Assembly: GCF_001713355.1 (NCBI RefSeq)
Contig: NZ_CP016448.1
Location: forward strand, 1,488,001-1,552,000
DNA: 64,000 bases
Reading direction: 5' to 3'
DNA from: Methyloversatilis sp. RAC08
Lineage (GTDB): Bacteria; Pseudomonadota; Gammaproteobacteria; Burkholderiales; Rhodocyclaceae
Part shown: one piece after another, positions 18,364 to 27,424 of the stretch
Numbering within the stretch: the stretch's first letter is position 1
Layout: the number at the start of each line of letters is the position of its first letter
Program-made: the position numbers and the translations under genes
Notes under the pieces: generated by a model
Database searches by the model: none
What the model saw: the letters and a program-made list of their open reading frames with translations, nothing else
What the model was told of the DNA's origin: nothing

Positions 18364-19797
18364 ATGAACCACTTCACCGATCCCGATTCGCTCTGGATAG
18401 AAAACCGTACGTACGACGAAATCGCGGTGGGCGACACGGCCACCCTGCTGCGCACGCTGCGCCACGAAGACATCCACATGTTCGCCATCATGTCCGGCGA
18501 CATCAACCCGGCGCACGTCGATGCCGAGTACGCCCGCTCGTCCATCTTCACCGAGGTCATCGCCCATGGCATGTGGGGCGGCGCTCTCATCTCCACCCTG
18601 CTGGGCACCCAGTTTCCCGGTCCCGGAACGATCTATGTCGACCAGACACTGCACTTCAGCCGCCCGGTAAGGGTCGGCGACACCGTCACCGTGACCGTGC
18701 GCTGCGATCGCAAGTTCGATCACAACAAGCACATGATTCTCGACTGCGTCTGCATCAATCAGCACGGAGAGAAGGTGATTCACGGCACCGCCGAAGTGCT
18801 GGCACCGAGCGACAAGGTCAGGCTGGTCAAGACGGAGTTGCCGGAATTCCGGCTGTCCGACACGAGGAAGACGCGCTTCGAACGCCTGATGCAGATCACG
18901 CACGGCCTGACGCCGATCTCGATGGCGGTGGCGCATCCCTGCGACGCTGAATCGCTGCGCGGCGCCCTGCTGGCGCGCGACCGCGGCCTGATCGTGCCGA
19001 CACTGGTCGGCCCCGAGGCGAAGATTCGCCGGCTTGCCGAGGAGTTCGGCATGGATCTCGGCGATTGCCGGATCGTCGACACCCCGCACAGCCATGCATC
19101 GGCCGAGCGCGCGGTGGCACTGTGCCGCGCCGGCGAGTGCGAAGCCCTGATGAAGGGCAGCCTGCACACCGATGAACTGGTCAGCGAGGTGATCCGGAAG
19201 GACACAGGCCTGCGGACAGCGCGGCGCATGAGCCATGTGTTCGTGATGGACGTGCCGACCTATCCGCGGTTGATGCTGATCACCGATGCCGCGATCAACG
19301 TGGCGCCGACACTGCTGGAAAAGGCCGACATCGTGCAGAACGCGATCGACCTCGCGCACATCCTGCACATTCCGGAGCCGAAGGTCGCCCTGCTTGCCGC
19401 AGTGGAAACGGTCAATCCGGCGATGCCGTCGACGATCGACGCCGCCGCATTGTGCAAGATGGCGGATCGCGGTCAGATCCGGGGCGGACTGCTCGACGGC
19501 CCGCTGGCCTTCGACAACGCGATCTCGGCGGCGGCGGCGCTCACCAAGGGCATCCGGTCGGTGGTGGCGGGGCAGGCCGACATCCTCGTCGTACCCGACA
19601 TCGAGTCGGGCAACATGCTCGCCAAACAGATGGAATACCTCGCCGAGGCGCTAGCCGCCGGCATCGTGCTGGGCGCCCGCGTACCGTTCGTGCTGACCAG
19701 CCGTGCCGATTCCGCCGAAACCCGGACCACCTCGACCGCCATCGCAGTCGTCATGGCGCATGCCAAGCGCAACGCAGTGACGAGGGGCGACGCATGA
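18364..19797 (+). CDS. MaoC-like enoyl-CoA hydratase fused to phosphate acyltransferase
   Basis: 477 residues in two parts. Residues about 1-150 are a MaoC hot-dog hydratase (MSGDINPAHVDAEYA holds the conserved Asp and His; HGMWGGALIST follows). Residues about 165-477 are a phosphate acetyl/butyryltransferase domain (ALMKGSLHTDEL, RMSHVFVMDVPTYPR, NPAMPSTIDAAAL). The fusion could hydrate or dehydrate acyl-CoA and exchange CoA for phosphate. Its stop overlaps the acetate kinase ATG by four bases, so the two should act in series, acyl-CoA to acyl-phosphate to acid plus ATP. This fusion is known in proteobacteria; substrate chain length is unknown. Confidence 0.92.
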   Translation: MNHFTDPDSLWIENRTYDEIAVGDTATLLRTLRHEDIHMFAIMSGDINPAHVDAEYARSSIFTEVIAHGMWGGALISTLLGTQFPGPGTIYVDQTLHFSRPVRVGDTVTVTVRCDRKFDHNKHMILDCVCINQHGEKVIHGTAEVLAPSDKVRLVKTELPEFRLSDTRKTRFERLMQITHGLTPISMAVAHPCDAESLRGALLARDRGLIVPTLVGPEAKIRRLAEEFGMDLGDCRIVDTPHSHASAERAVALCRAGECEALMKGSLHTDELVSEVIRKDTGLRTARRMSHVFVMDVPTYPRLMLITDAAINVAPTLLEKADIVQNAIDLAHILHIPEPKVALLAAVETVNPAMPSTIDAAALCKMADRGQIRGGLLDGPLAFDNAISAAAALTKGIRSVVAGQADILVVPDIESGNMLAKQMEYLAEALAAGIVLGARVPFVLTSRADSAETRTTSTAIAVVMAHAKRNAVTRGDA

Positions 19798-21011
19798 GCG
19801 ATGCCGTGCTGACGCTCAACGCCGGCTCCAGTTCGATGAAGTTCGCGCTGTTCGCGTTGCCGGCGAACGGTCGCGACGTGCCGCAGCAAGCCCGCATGAC
19901 CGGCCGCATCGACGGCATCGGAGCGGCCGGGCGGGCGGCCCGACTGACGGCCGAGGATGCGGCGGGCAACCGGCTGGAAGATGCCGAACTGCCGATCGAG
20001 GGGTCGGCGGAACTGCAGCACCGCGAGGCGCTGCGCCGTCTGGCGCAATGGCTCGTTGATTGCGATGCCGGATTGCGCATCACGGCGGTCGGTCATCGCG
20101 TGGTGCATGGCGGGCGCCGGTTTTCGGCACCGGTCCTGCTCGATGCGCAGGTGATCGCCACCTTGCGCGATCTGATTCCACTGGCGCCGCTGCATCAGCC
20201 GCACAACCTCGCCGGCATCGATGCGATGGCAAGCGCGCTGCCCGGCGTGCCGCAGGTGGCCTGCTTCGATACGGCGTTCCACCGCACGCAGCCGGACATT
20301 GCGCAGATGTTCGCGCTGCCGCGCCGGATCACCGCCGAGGGCGTGCTGCGCTACGGCTTCCATGGCCTGTCGTATGAATTCATCGCCGACGTGCTGCCGC
20401 ACCATCTGCCGGCTGCGCAGGCGGATGGCCGGGTCATCGTCGCGCACCTCGGAAACGGTGCATCGATGTGCGGCATGCGCGCGCGCCGCAGCCAGGCGAC
20501 CAGCATGGGCTTCACGGCGGTCGACGGACTGATGATGGGCACCCGCACCGGCAGCCTCGACCCCGGCGTGCTGCTTTACCTGATGGAACAGCACGGCATG
20601 GACGCACCGGCACTGACCCGCCTGCTGTACAGCGAATCCGGTCTGCTGGGCGTGTCGGGCCTGTCCTCGGACATGCGCACCCTGCTCGCATCGGATACCG
20701 CGGAAGCGGCGCAGGCGGTCGATCTGTTCTGCTATCGGGCGGTAAGGGAAATCGGCTCACTGGCCGCCGCCCTCGAAGGCATCGATGCACTGGTGTTCAC
20801 CGGCGGCATCGGCGAACACGCGGCCGCCGTGCGCGAGCGGATCTGCCGGCTACTGGGCTGGATGGGCATCGCGTTCGACGCTGCCGCCAACTCATCCACC
20901 GCCAGCGCCGCCCCCCGCATCAGCACACCGGACAGCCGCGTAGCCGTCTGCGTCATCCCGACCAACGAAGAGTGGATGATCGCGCGCCACACCGCCGAAC
21001 TCCTGTCCTGA
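19794..21011 (+). CDS. ackA: Acetate/acyl kinase
   Basis: 405 residues from the ATG at 19794 (MSDAVLTLNAGSSSMKFALF), which overlaps the upstream stop. Family motifs are present: LNAGSSSMKF, GHRVVHGG, CFDTAFH, RYGFHGLSYE, VIVAHLGNGASM and FTGGIGEHA. It interconverts acetate plus ATP and acetyl-phosphate in the cytoplasm. It is the last gene of the DUF3141-FabI-MaoC/Pta-Ack operon. Activity on propionate or butyrate is possible. Confidence 0.95.
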   Translation: MSDAVLTLNAGSSSMKFALFALPANGRDVPQQARMTGRIDGIGAAGRAARLTAEDAAGNRLEDAELPIEGSAELQHREALRRLAQWLVDCDAGLRITAVGHRVVHGGRRFSAPVLLDAQVIATLRDLIPLAPLHQPHNLAGIDAMASALPGVPQVACFDTAFHRTQPDIAQMFALPRRITAEGVLRYGFHGLSYEFIADVLPHHLPAAQADGRVIVAHLGNGASMCGMRARRSQATSMGFTAVDGLMMGTRTGSLDPGVLLYLMEQHGMDAPALTRLLYSESGLLGVSGLSSDMRTLLASDTAEAAQAVDLFCYRAVREIGSLAAALEGIDALVFTGGIGEHAAAVRERICRLLGWMGIAFDAAANSSTASAAPRISTPDSRVAVCVIPTNEEWMIARHTAELLS

Positions 21012-21057
21012 CCCACCGCGGTGCCACCCGATGCCGCAGCGTCATGCGGGGATTGCG

Positions 21058-21085
21058 CCCCTCGCCCGAATCAGCGGGAGAGGGG
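21058..21085. repeat. Intergenic hairpin after ackA
   Basis: CCCCTC-g-CCCG pairs with CGGG-a-GAGGGG across a six-base loop. It resembles the CCCTC/GAGGG hairpins common between proteobacterial genes. No T-run follows, so terminator function is uncertain. The rest of 21012-21317 shows no supportable gene. Confidence 0.45.
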
Positions 21086-21317
21086 ACGGCGGCAAGGTCA
21101 GAGGGGCCTGCTTCCCTCTACCGAATCAGCACGAGGAGAACAATGAGGTGATCTTCCATCGTCGCGCGCACCGCCGGCATTGATCGGAACGCTGCGGCCA
21201 TCCCAGTAATGACTGCCGATTCTGGTTTCGAACTGAAGCCGGGACGAATAGGGGGCGCCGCATCCGGTTTGTGCAGACCCGCCGGAACTTGCGTCGCATC
21301 TGCGATGCACTTCCTTG

Positions 21318-21551
21318 ATGAAGACTGCCGCCATCCCGTCCGTTCGCGTAGAACCCCACCTCTGCACAGAGATAGAGTCCGTGCTGGCAGATGGCGAGAC
21401 GCTTTCCGAGTTTGTCGAAACAGCTGTTCGTGCGGGCGTCGCGCGGCATCGTATCCGTGAAGAGTTTGTGGCGCGCGGACTGCGCTCACGAGACGAAACG
21501 CGGCGCACCGGCGACTACGTTGACGCCGAGATCGCGCTTGACGGCCTGTAG
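21318..21551 (+). CDS. Antitoxin of ParE/RelE-type module (YlcI/YnfO-like), apparently truncated
   Basis: 77 residues from the ATG at 21318 (MKTAAIPSVRVEPHLCTEI), with ARGLRSRDETRRTGDYVDAE near the end. This is the short-antitoxin family paired with ParE/RelE toxins. The frame stops at a TAG (21549-21551), but the next 15 codons in the same frame read RKLDAARVRIAAKDK. They end in a TGA at 21597-21599 that overlaps the toxin start as GTGA, so the ancestral gene very probably ran to 21599. The family-like tail and preserved overlap argue that the TAG is a recent nonsense change (for example CAG to TAG) or a sequencing error. Neutralising activity of the shortened form is unknown. Confidence 0.75.
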   Translation: MKTAAIPSVRVEPHLCTEIESVLADGETLSEFVETAVRAGVARHRIREEFVARGLRSRDETRRTGDYVDAEIALDGL

Positions 21552-21595
21552 CGCAAGCTAGATGCCGCGCGCGTCCGCATCGCCGCAAAGGACAA

Positions 21596-21913
21596 GTGAC
21601 TTTCAAAGTCCGGCTGACGCGAGTCGCCGGGACGGACCTGGACCGGCTGCTCGATTTCCTCGTCGAATGGGAACTGGCCCATTACGGCGACAATCCGGAT
21701 CTGCCGGAGCAGGCCATGAGCGCACTGCGCGCCGGCTCCGCGAGACTGAAATCCTAGCCCTTGACTTGCCAAAAGGCGGGCAACAGTCCCTTGCTCAGGG
21801 AACTGATCATTTCAGTCCGGCGATCGGGCTTCGTTACGCTGTTCGAGATCGAGGACCAATCGACCATTGCCGTCATCGCCGCACGCCGCTGGCTCGAAGG
21901 CGACAACCACTGA
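21596..21913 (+). pseudogene. ParE/RelE-family toxin with in-frame amber codon
   Basis: A 105-codon frame begins at a GTG overlapping the antitoxin end and finishes TGA at 21911-21913. It is interrupted once, by TAG at 21755-21757 (codon 54). Before the stop it reads VTFKVRLTRVAGTDLDRLLDFL. After it, in the same frame, come PLTCQKAG, LLRELIISVRRSGFVTLFEIE and IAVIAARRWLEGDNH, the typical C-terminal half of ParE toxins with the LRELI strand and terminal basic/His residues. A truncated 53-residue product would lack the catalytic/gyrase-binding half. Read-through or suppression would restore a full toxin. Confidence 0.78.
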
Positions 21914-21992
21914 ACTGAAGGTTGCGCCCCCACACGCTCCTCTCGTGCCCCCAAGCACCAGCGAACGACTGCGGTCTGTCTGCCCGGCGGTT

Positions 21993-22016
21993 CGCAATGC
22001 AAAGCTATGCATTGCG
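21993..22016. repeat. 9-bp perfect inverted repeat
   Basis: CGCAATGCA and TGCATTGCG flank a six-base loop. It lies in the 361-base gap 21914-22274, which otherwise shows no gene. AT-rich sequence at 22130-22210 probably contains the promoter of the PEP-CTERM gene, but I cannot place it. Confidence 0.45.
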
Positions 22017-22274
22017 GCCCATAGACGTCACCCCGCCGTGAGCCCCGAAGCGGCCGGAGGAGCAGTCGACGCGTGCGCTGCGCACGGTGCGAGGCCCGCA
22101 GTGTGCGGGTAAGCGCCTATTGAGATCTGTCAGGTTTCTTTACAGAACATCCCGCACCGCGTGAAAAAGAATTGAAAAGCATCTGTTTCAAATGAATGTT
22201 TTTGAAGGGAGGTGGATGGCGCAAGTATTGCTGCGTCCTTTGCGATTTCTCAATCCCTTCGACCAGAGGCATAC

Positions 22275-23012
22275 ATGATTGCTTTTAAAACCTGGGTGGC
22301 TGCAGCCGCCATGGTGGCCCTTTCGGGCGTGGCGCAAGCCGCGCTGATCGACCGCGGCGGCGGCATGATCTACGACAGCACGCGCAACATCACGTGGCTG
22401 GCGGATATGAACTACGCGCTCAGTTCGGGGTACGCGGGGGCGAACGCGGGCAGTACTGGATCAAACCAGATCTTGACCAATGGCCGCATGGGCTGGGATG
22501 CCGCTGTCGCGTGGGCGGGCCAGCTTGTCTATGGCGGATTCAGCGACTGGCGGTTGCCGATGCTGAATCCGGCGGACACGAGCTGCGACAACAGCTTCGA
22601 CCCCGGTGGCAGCTTTTCCATCGTGTATTTCGGTTTCAACTGCACCGGCGGTGAACTGAGTGGCCTGTTCGTCACCGACCTGGGCAACAAGCCCCGTGAG
22701 TCCGTTCTGAATCAGGAGGGCGACACGGCCGTGCAGATCGCCAACTTGGCCCTGTTCGAAAATGAGGACGGTGAGCAGACTGTGCAGCCCTTCGGCTACT
22801 GGTCCGGTACGGCGGACGCGCTGGATTCGGGCCGCGCGTGGATCTTCGGCCCCTCCAGCTTCCAGGGCGTCACCGAAAAGAGCAATGCGTTGCGTGCTGT
22901 GGCTGTGCGTCCCGGCGATGTGGCCACCTCTGTGCCGGAACCACAGACGCTGGCGTTGGTGCTGCTGGCTTTGGGCGCGAAGGTGGTGGCGCGCAGAAAG
23001 CAGCCATCTTGA
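22275..23012 (+). CDS. DUF1566-domain exported protein with PEP-CTERM sorting signal
   Basis: 245 residues from the ATG at 22275, with AGAGG just upstream. An N-terminal signal peptide ends at about VAQAA. The central part is a DUF1566-like domain (MIYDSTRNITWLADMNYA, WRLPM, GYWSGT, AWIFG, AVAVRPGD). The C-terminus is a canonical PEP-CTERM tail: VPEP, a hydrophobic helix TLALVLLALGAKVVA and a basic end RRKQPS. Such proteins are cleaved and anchored or released by exosortase EpsH/XrtA, usually with exopolysaccharide export. No exosortase gene is in this window, so it acts in trans. The frame is open to 22212 but without a start context. Confidence 0.9.
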   Translation: MIAFKTWVAAAAMVALSGVAQAALIDRGGGMIYDSTRNITWLADMNYALSSGYAGANAGSTGSNQILTNGRMGWDAAVAWAGQLVYGGFSDWRLPMLNPADTSCDNSFDPGGSFSIVYFGFNCTGGELSGLFVTDLGNKPRESVLNQEGDTAVQIANLALFENEDGEQTVQPFGYWSGTADALDSGRAWIFGPSSFQGVTEKSNALRAVAVRPGDVATSVPEPQTLALVLLALGAKVVARRKQPS

Positions 23013-23043
23013 GGCGTGGGTGCTTCGGGTCTTTTTGGGGAGT

Positions 23044-23075
23044 TGGGGGCAGTAGCCCCCAGCGGCGGGTTTTTT
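23044..23075 (+). terminator. Rho-independent terminator of the PEP-CTERM gene
   Basis: TGGGGGC and GCCCCCA pair across AGTA, followed nine bases later by a T6 run. It lies about 30 bases downstream of the stop codon. Confidence 0.65.
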
Positions 23076-23196
23076 CGCTTGCGCGTGGCCGTTTCGTTTC
23101 CCGTCGACGACCGGTATCCGGGGTCGGGACGACCGCCGCCACTTGCTGGGCCCGCTGGCCCGGTGACACCGCAGGACAGCTCGGCACTTCACCCGC

Positions 23197-24069
23197 TTAC
23201 TCGATGTTCTGCACCTGTTCGCGCATCTGCTCGATCAGCAGTTTCAGTTCCATCGCCACGTTGCCGACGTCCTGCGCGACCGACTTGGACGCCAGGGTAT
23301 TCGCTTCCCGGTTCAGTTCCTGCATCAGGAAGTCGAGCCGCTTGCCGGCGGAACCACCCTTCGAGAGAATGCGTTCCACTTCCTCGAGGTGCGCACTCAG
23401 GCGGTTCAGTTCCTCGGCCACGTCGATGCGCACCGCGAACAGGCCCACTTCGGTGCGGATGCGATCGTCGTCGGCACTGCCGATCGCTTCCTGCAGCCGC
23501 TGGGTGAGCTTCGCCTGATACTCCTGCACCACTTCCGGTACGCGCGGCGTGACCTGCGCAACCAGTTCGCGCATGCGCGTCACGCGCTCCATCAGCATCG
23601 CCGCAAGGCGTACGCCCTCGCGCTGGCGCGATGCGGTCAGTTCGCCCAGCGCCTGCCGCACGGCGCGACCCGCCGCCTCAACCAGCGCTTCGGCCGACAC
23701 CGCCTCGTCACCGAGCATGCCTGGCCAGCGCAGCACTTCGGCCACCGACAGCGGCGCGGCGTCAGGCAGGGCGTCGCGCACGCTGGCATCGAGCGCCACC
23801 AGCCGGGCCAGCAGCGGCGCGCTGAGCGCCAGTTCGCGCGCGCTGTCGCCGCCTGCCTGCAGGCCGCCACGGCAATCCACCTTGCCGCGCGACAGCGCGC
23901 CGGTGATCTGCTCGCGCAGCAGCGGCTCGGCAACGCGCAATTCGTCGGGCAGGCGGAAATGCAGGTCGAGGAAACGAGAATTAACCGTCCGCAGCTCAAG
24001 GTTCAGCGTTGTCTGGCCGACAGCCACTGCAGCTGTCGCAAAACCGGTCATGCTGTGAATGCTTGCCAC
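23197..24069 (-). CDS. yicC: YicC family endoribonuclease-like protein
   Basis: 290 residues from the GTG at 24067-24069 (MASIHSMTGFATAAV). The N-terminal domain has SMTGFA and NSRFLDLHFRLP; the C-terminal DUF1732 domain has EVERILSKGGSAGKRLDFLMQELNREANT. This is a broadly conserved stress/stationary-phase protein, and homologues in E. coli are reported to influence sRNA decay. GAGG is about nine bases upstream of the GTG. An ATG at 24051 (MTGFA) is an alternative start. It is divergent from the kinase operon, with 145 bases between them for both promoters. Confidence 0.92.
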   Translation of the reverse strand: MASIHSMTGFATAAVAVGQTTLNLELRTVNSRFLDLHFRLPDELRVAEPLLREQITGALSRGKVDCRGGLQAGGDSARELALSAPLLARLVALDASVRDALPDAAPLSVAEVLRWPGMLGDEAVSAEALVEAAGRAVRQALGELTASRQREGVRLAAMLMERVTRMRELVAQVTPRVPEVVQEYQAKLTQRLQEAIGSADDDRIRTEVGLFAVRIDVAEELNRLSAHLEEVERILSKGGSAGKRLDFLMQELNREANTLASKSVAQDVGNVAMELKLLIEQMREQVQNIE

Positions 24070-24214
24070 GCGATGTTCCCTCAATGATTGTCAGGCATGA
24101 TCCGCGTGGTCACCGATGGTCTGCGCGATCGCCTGAGTGGCTGTCGGGCAGCTTTACAGCGTGTTACCAAACGCCCAGAATCGCGCCAAAACCAGGATCA
24201 TAGCGGCCCGCAGA

Positions 24215-25183
24215 ATGCCCCCACAAGTCAATTGCGCCCTGCCGCCGGGCTTCGAACTCGATCAGTACCGCATCCACAGCCAATTGAGCCTGGGCGGGTT
24301 TTCGATCGTCTATCTGGCGCATGACCGCGACGAGACGCCGGTTGCCATCAAGGAATACCTGCCCAACGCGCTGGCGCTGCGCGAAGACGGCCAGATCACG
24401 CCGAACATTCCCGAAGAATTCCTGCCCGCCTTCCGCTACGGCATGAAGTGCTTTTTCGAGGAAGGCCGTGCGCTGGCCGGCCTGAATCATCCGAACGTGG
24501 TGCGCGTGCTCAATTTCTTCCGCGCCAACGAAACCGTCTACATGGTGATGCGCTACGAGCGCGGCCGTACGCTGCAGGAGTACATCACGCGGCGACGCGG
24601 CGAAATTCGCGAAAGCTTCATCCGCTACGTGTTCACGCGCCTGTTGAACGGCCTGCGCGAAGTGCATGCGCACAAGCTGCTGCACCTCGACCTGAAGCCG
24701 TCGAACATCTATCTGCGCAACAACGGCTCGCCGGTGCTGCTCGACTTCGGCGCGGCGCGCACCACGCTGATGGCCGACACGCCGATGCTCAAGCCGATGT
24801 ACACGCCCGGCTTCGCAGCGCCGGAGCACTACCGCAACCGCGATCTGCTCGGGCCATGGAGCGACATCTACAGCGTAGGCGCCAGCATGTACGCCTGCCT
24901 GTCGGGCGGACCGCCGCAGGCCGCAGACCAGCGGCTGGACAGCGACAGCGTGATCCTCGCGTCGCAGCGCTGGATCGGCCAGTACTCGCCGCAACTGCTC
25001 GAAACCATAGACTGGTGCATGGATCTGAACCATCTGAAGCGGCCGCAGAGCGTGTTTGCGCTGCAGAAGGCGCTGGCGACCTGGGAGCGCGATCAGGTCG
25101 AGCCCGTGACGCCGGTCGAAAGCACCGAAGACAACTGGCTGGATCGCGTACGCGCCCGGCTGAGCGCGCTGGTGGGCAAATGA
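24215..25183 (+). CDS. Hanks-type Ser/Thr protein kinase
   Basis: 322 residues from the ATG at 24215. Kinase subdomains are visible in order: a Gly-rich loop (LSLGGFSIVY), VAIKEY with the ATP-binding Lys, FFEEGRALAGL with the helix-C Glu, HLDLKPSN as catalytic loop (Leu replaces the Arg of HRD), DFGAAR, and the PEHY motif closing the activation segment. There is no membrane segment or extracellular sensor domain, so it is cytoplasmic. The non-RD catalytic loop suggests activation does not depend on activation-loop phosphorylation. Its stop overlaps the phosphatase ATG (ATGA), so kinase and phosphatase are made as a pair. Confidence 0.93.
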   Translation: MPPQVNCALPPGFELDQYRIHSQLSLGGFSIVYLAHDRDETPVAIKEYLPNALALREDGQITPNIPEEFLPAFRYGMKCFFEEGRALAGLNHPNVVRVLNFFRANETVYMVMRYERGRTLQEYITRRRGEIRESFIRYVFTRLLNGLREVHAHKLLHLDLKPSNIYLRNNGSPVLLDFGAARTTLMADTPMLKPMYTPGFAAPEHYRNRDLLGPWSDIYSVGASMYACLSGGPPQAADQRLDSDSVILASQRWIGQYSPQLLETIDWCMDLNHLKRPQSVFALQKALATWERDQVEPVTPVESTEDNWLDRVRARLSALVGK

Positions 25184-26100
25184 GATTCACGATCTTTCAG
25201 GAAAGCCGGGTCGGCAAGCGCAAGTCCAATCAGGACCGCATGGCCTATTCGTATTCGCGCGATGCGCTGCTGATGGTCATCGCCGACGGCATGGGCGGTC
25301 ACCTGCAGGGCGAAGTCGCGGCGCAGATCGCCGTGCAGTACATGGTCGAATCCTTCCAGCGCGAAGCCAAGCCGCGCCTGGCCGATCCCTTCCTGTTCCT
25401 GTCGCGCGGCCTGACCAATGCGCACTGCGCCATTCTCGACTACGCCGACGAGCGCGACATCGAGGACGGACCGCGCACCACCTGTGTCGCCTGCGTGATC
25501 CAGGATTCGGTCGCCTACTGGGCGCACGCCGGTGACTCGCGCCTGTACGTGCTGCGCGCCGGTCACGTGATGACGCAGACGCGCGACCACTCGCGTGTGC
25601 AGCGCATGATCGATCGCGGCCTGCTGGACGAGGACGGCGCGATGACCCATCCGCACCGCAACCGCATCTACAGTTGCCTCGGTGGCCCGATCGCGCCGCA
25701 GATCGAGTACTCGCGCAAGACGCCGCTGCTCGCCGGCGATACGGTGTTCCTGTGCAGCGACGGCGTGTGGGGGCCGCTGGGCAATGACCAGCTGCTCAGG
25801 CTGTTCACCGAAATCGACGTGATGCAGGCGGTGCCGCGCGTGATGGACAGCGCCGAAGTCGCAGGTGGCGAAACCTGCGACAACCTGACCATGGTCGCGC
25901 TGAACTGGCATGACAGCTATGCCGAGGAACCTCGCGGCTCGGTGACGACCAAAACATTGCCGCTGGACCGCCACACCACGGTGCTAGAAGGCTTCGGAGA
26001 CCGCGTGCCGATCCGCGAGGACTGGGACGAGTCGGCCATCGAGGCGGCCATCTCCGAAATCAATTCCGCCATCAACAAGTATTCCTCCAAAGGACAGTGA
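25180..26100 (+). CDS. PP2C-family Ser/Thr protein phosphatase
   Basis: 306 residues. Metal-binding motifs of the PPM family are present: NQDRMAY near the N-terminus, [22 protein letters not shown] and [10 protein letters not shown] roughly 60-residue tail after the catalytic domain is unusual for the family and ends with a helix ([16 protein letters not shown]). It presumably reverses the action of the overlapping kinase gene. RNase PH follows two bases later, so the whole set is likely one operon. Confidence 0.94.
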   Translation: MRFTIFQESRVGKRKSNQDRMAYSYSRDALLMVIADGMGGHLQGEVAAQIAVQYMVESFQREAKPRLADPFLFLSRGLTNAHCAILDYADERDIEDGPRTTCVACVIQDSVAYWAHAGDSRLYVLRAGHVMTQTRDHSRVQRMIDRGLLDEDGAMTHPHRNRIYSCLGGPIAPQIEYSRKTPLLAGDTVFLCSDGVWGPLGNDQLLRLFTEIDVMQAVPRVMDSAEVAGGETCDNLTMVALNWHDSYAEEPRGSVTTKTLPLDRHTTVLEGFGDRVPIREDWDESAIEAAISEINSAINKYSSKGQ

Positions 26101-26102
26101 CA

Positions 26103-26825
26103 GTGACCCGACCCAGTGGCCGCCGGCCCGACGAAGCGCGCACGCTGCGCATCACCCGCAATTTCACGCAGCATGCGGAGGGCTCGGTCCTGATCGAAGT
26201 CGGTGACACGCGCGTGCTGTGCACCGCCAGCGTCGAGGAAAGCCTGCCGCCTTTCCTGCGCGGCAAGGGTCAGGGCTGGGTGACCGCCGAATACGGCATG
26301 CTGCCTCGCTCGACCCACACGCGCAGCGCGCGCGAAGCGGCCAAGGGCAAGCAGAGCGGGCGCACGCAGGAAATCCAGCGCCTGATCGGCCGCAGCCTGC
26401 GCTCGGTAACCGATCTGGTCGCGCTCGGCGAGCGCCAGATCACGCTCGACTGTGACGTTCTGCAGGCCGACGGCGGCACGCGCTGCGCGTCCATCACCGG
26501 CGCCTGCGTGGCACTGCACGATGCGCTGAGCGGCCTGGTGAGCCAGGGCCTGATCGAGCGCAACCCGCTGCGCGAACTGGTGGCTGCGGTGTCGGTCGGT
26601 ATCCATGAAGGCACGCCGGTACTCGATCTGGACTACCCGGAAGATTCCGCCTGCGACACCGACATGAATGTCGTCATGACCGCGAGCGGCGGCCTGTGCG
26701 AAGTGCAGGGCACGGCCGAAGGCAAGACGTTCTCGCGCGCCGAGCTGGGCATGCTGATGGATCTCGCGCAAGCCGGCATCGAAGGGCTGATCGCCGCGCA
26801 ACGGCGCGCGCTCGGACTTTCATGA
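26103..26825 (+). CDS. rph: Ribonuclease PH
   Basis: 240 residues from the GTG at 26103 ([18 protein letters not shown]). AAAGGA lies eight bases upstream, making this a better start than the GTG six bases earlier. Family motifs are [28 protein letters not shown] and [13 protein letters not shown]. It trims the 3' ends of tRNA precursors by phosphorolysis. The stop overlaps the next ATG by four bases. Confidence 0.96.
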   Translation: MTRPSGRRPDEARTLRITRNFTQHAEGSVLIEVGDTRVLCTASVEESLPPFLRGKGQGWVTAEYGMLPRSTHTRSAREAAKGKQSGRTQEIQRLIGRSLRSVTDLVALGERQITLDCDVLQADGGTRCASITGACVALHDALSGLVSQGLIERNPLRELVAAVSVGIHEGTPVLDLDYPEDSACDTDMNVVMTASGGLCEVQGTAEGKTFSRAELGMLMDLAQAGIEGLIAAQRRALGLS

Positions 26826-27424
26826 AAATCGAAAAACTCGTACTGGCCAGCAACAACGCCGGCAAATTGCGCGAATTGTCGGCGATGCTTGCGCCGCTCG
26901 GCATCGAAGTGGTCACGCAGGCCTCGCTCGGCGTCGCCGAAGCGGACGAGCCGCACATCACCTTTGTCGAGAACGCGCTGGCCAAGGCCCGCCATGCGTC
27001 GCGCGCAACCGGTCTGCCCGCGCTGGCCGATGACTCCGGCCTGTGCGTGAGTGCGCTAGGCGGACGGCCGGGCGTGCTGTCGGCGCGCTACGCCGGCGAG
27101 CCGAAATCCGATGTCGCCAACAACGCGAAACTGGTGACCGAGTTGCACGGCATCGAGGACCGCCGGGCACATTTCTATTCGGTCATCGTGCTGGTATGCG
27201 ACGCCGACGACCCGCGGCCGCTGATCGCCGACGGCGAGTGGCACGGCGAAATCATCGAGTCGCCGCGTGGCGATGCCGGCTTCGGCTACGACCCGCACTT
27301 CTGGGTGCCGTCGCTCGAACAGACCGCCGCCGAGCTGGCGCCCGAACTGAAGAACACGCTGTCGCATCGCGCCTCGGCCATGCGTCACCTGCTGACGCGG
27401 CTGCAGGCGCTCACTGGCGGATGA
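26822..27424 (+). CDS. rdgB: XTP/dITP pyrophosphatase (RdgB/HAM1)
   Basis: 200 residues, [19 protein letters not shown], with the substrate-binding SNNAGK motif, [10 protein letters not shown], and [11 protein letters not shown] near residue 150. It hydrolyses deaminated purine triphosphates to keep them out of DNA and RNA. It is translationally coupled on both sides by ATGA overlaps with rph and hemW. Confidence 0.96.
   Translation: MKIEKLVLASNNAGKLRELSAMLAPLGIEVVTQASLGVAEADEPHITFVENALAKARHASRATGLPALADDSGLCVSALGGRPGVLSARYAGEPKSDVANNAKLVTELHGIEDRRAHFYSVIVLVCDADDPRPLIADGEWHGEIIESPRGDAGFGYDPHFWVPSLEQTAAELAPELKNTLSHRASAMRHLLTRLQALTGG

Noticed and set aside
17395-19368. 657-codon minus-strand open frame opposite fabI and the MaoC-Pta gene
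   Set aside because: Antisense shadow; both sense genes have intact catalytic motifs and operon overlaps.
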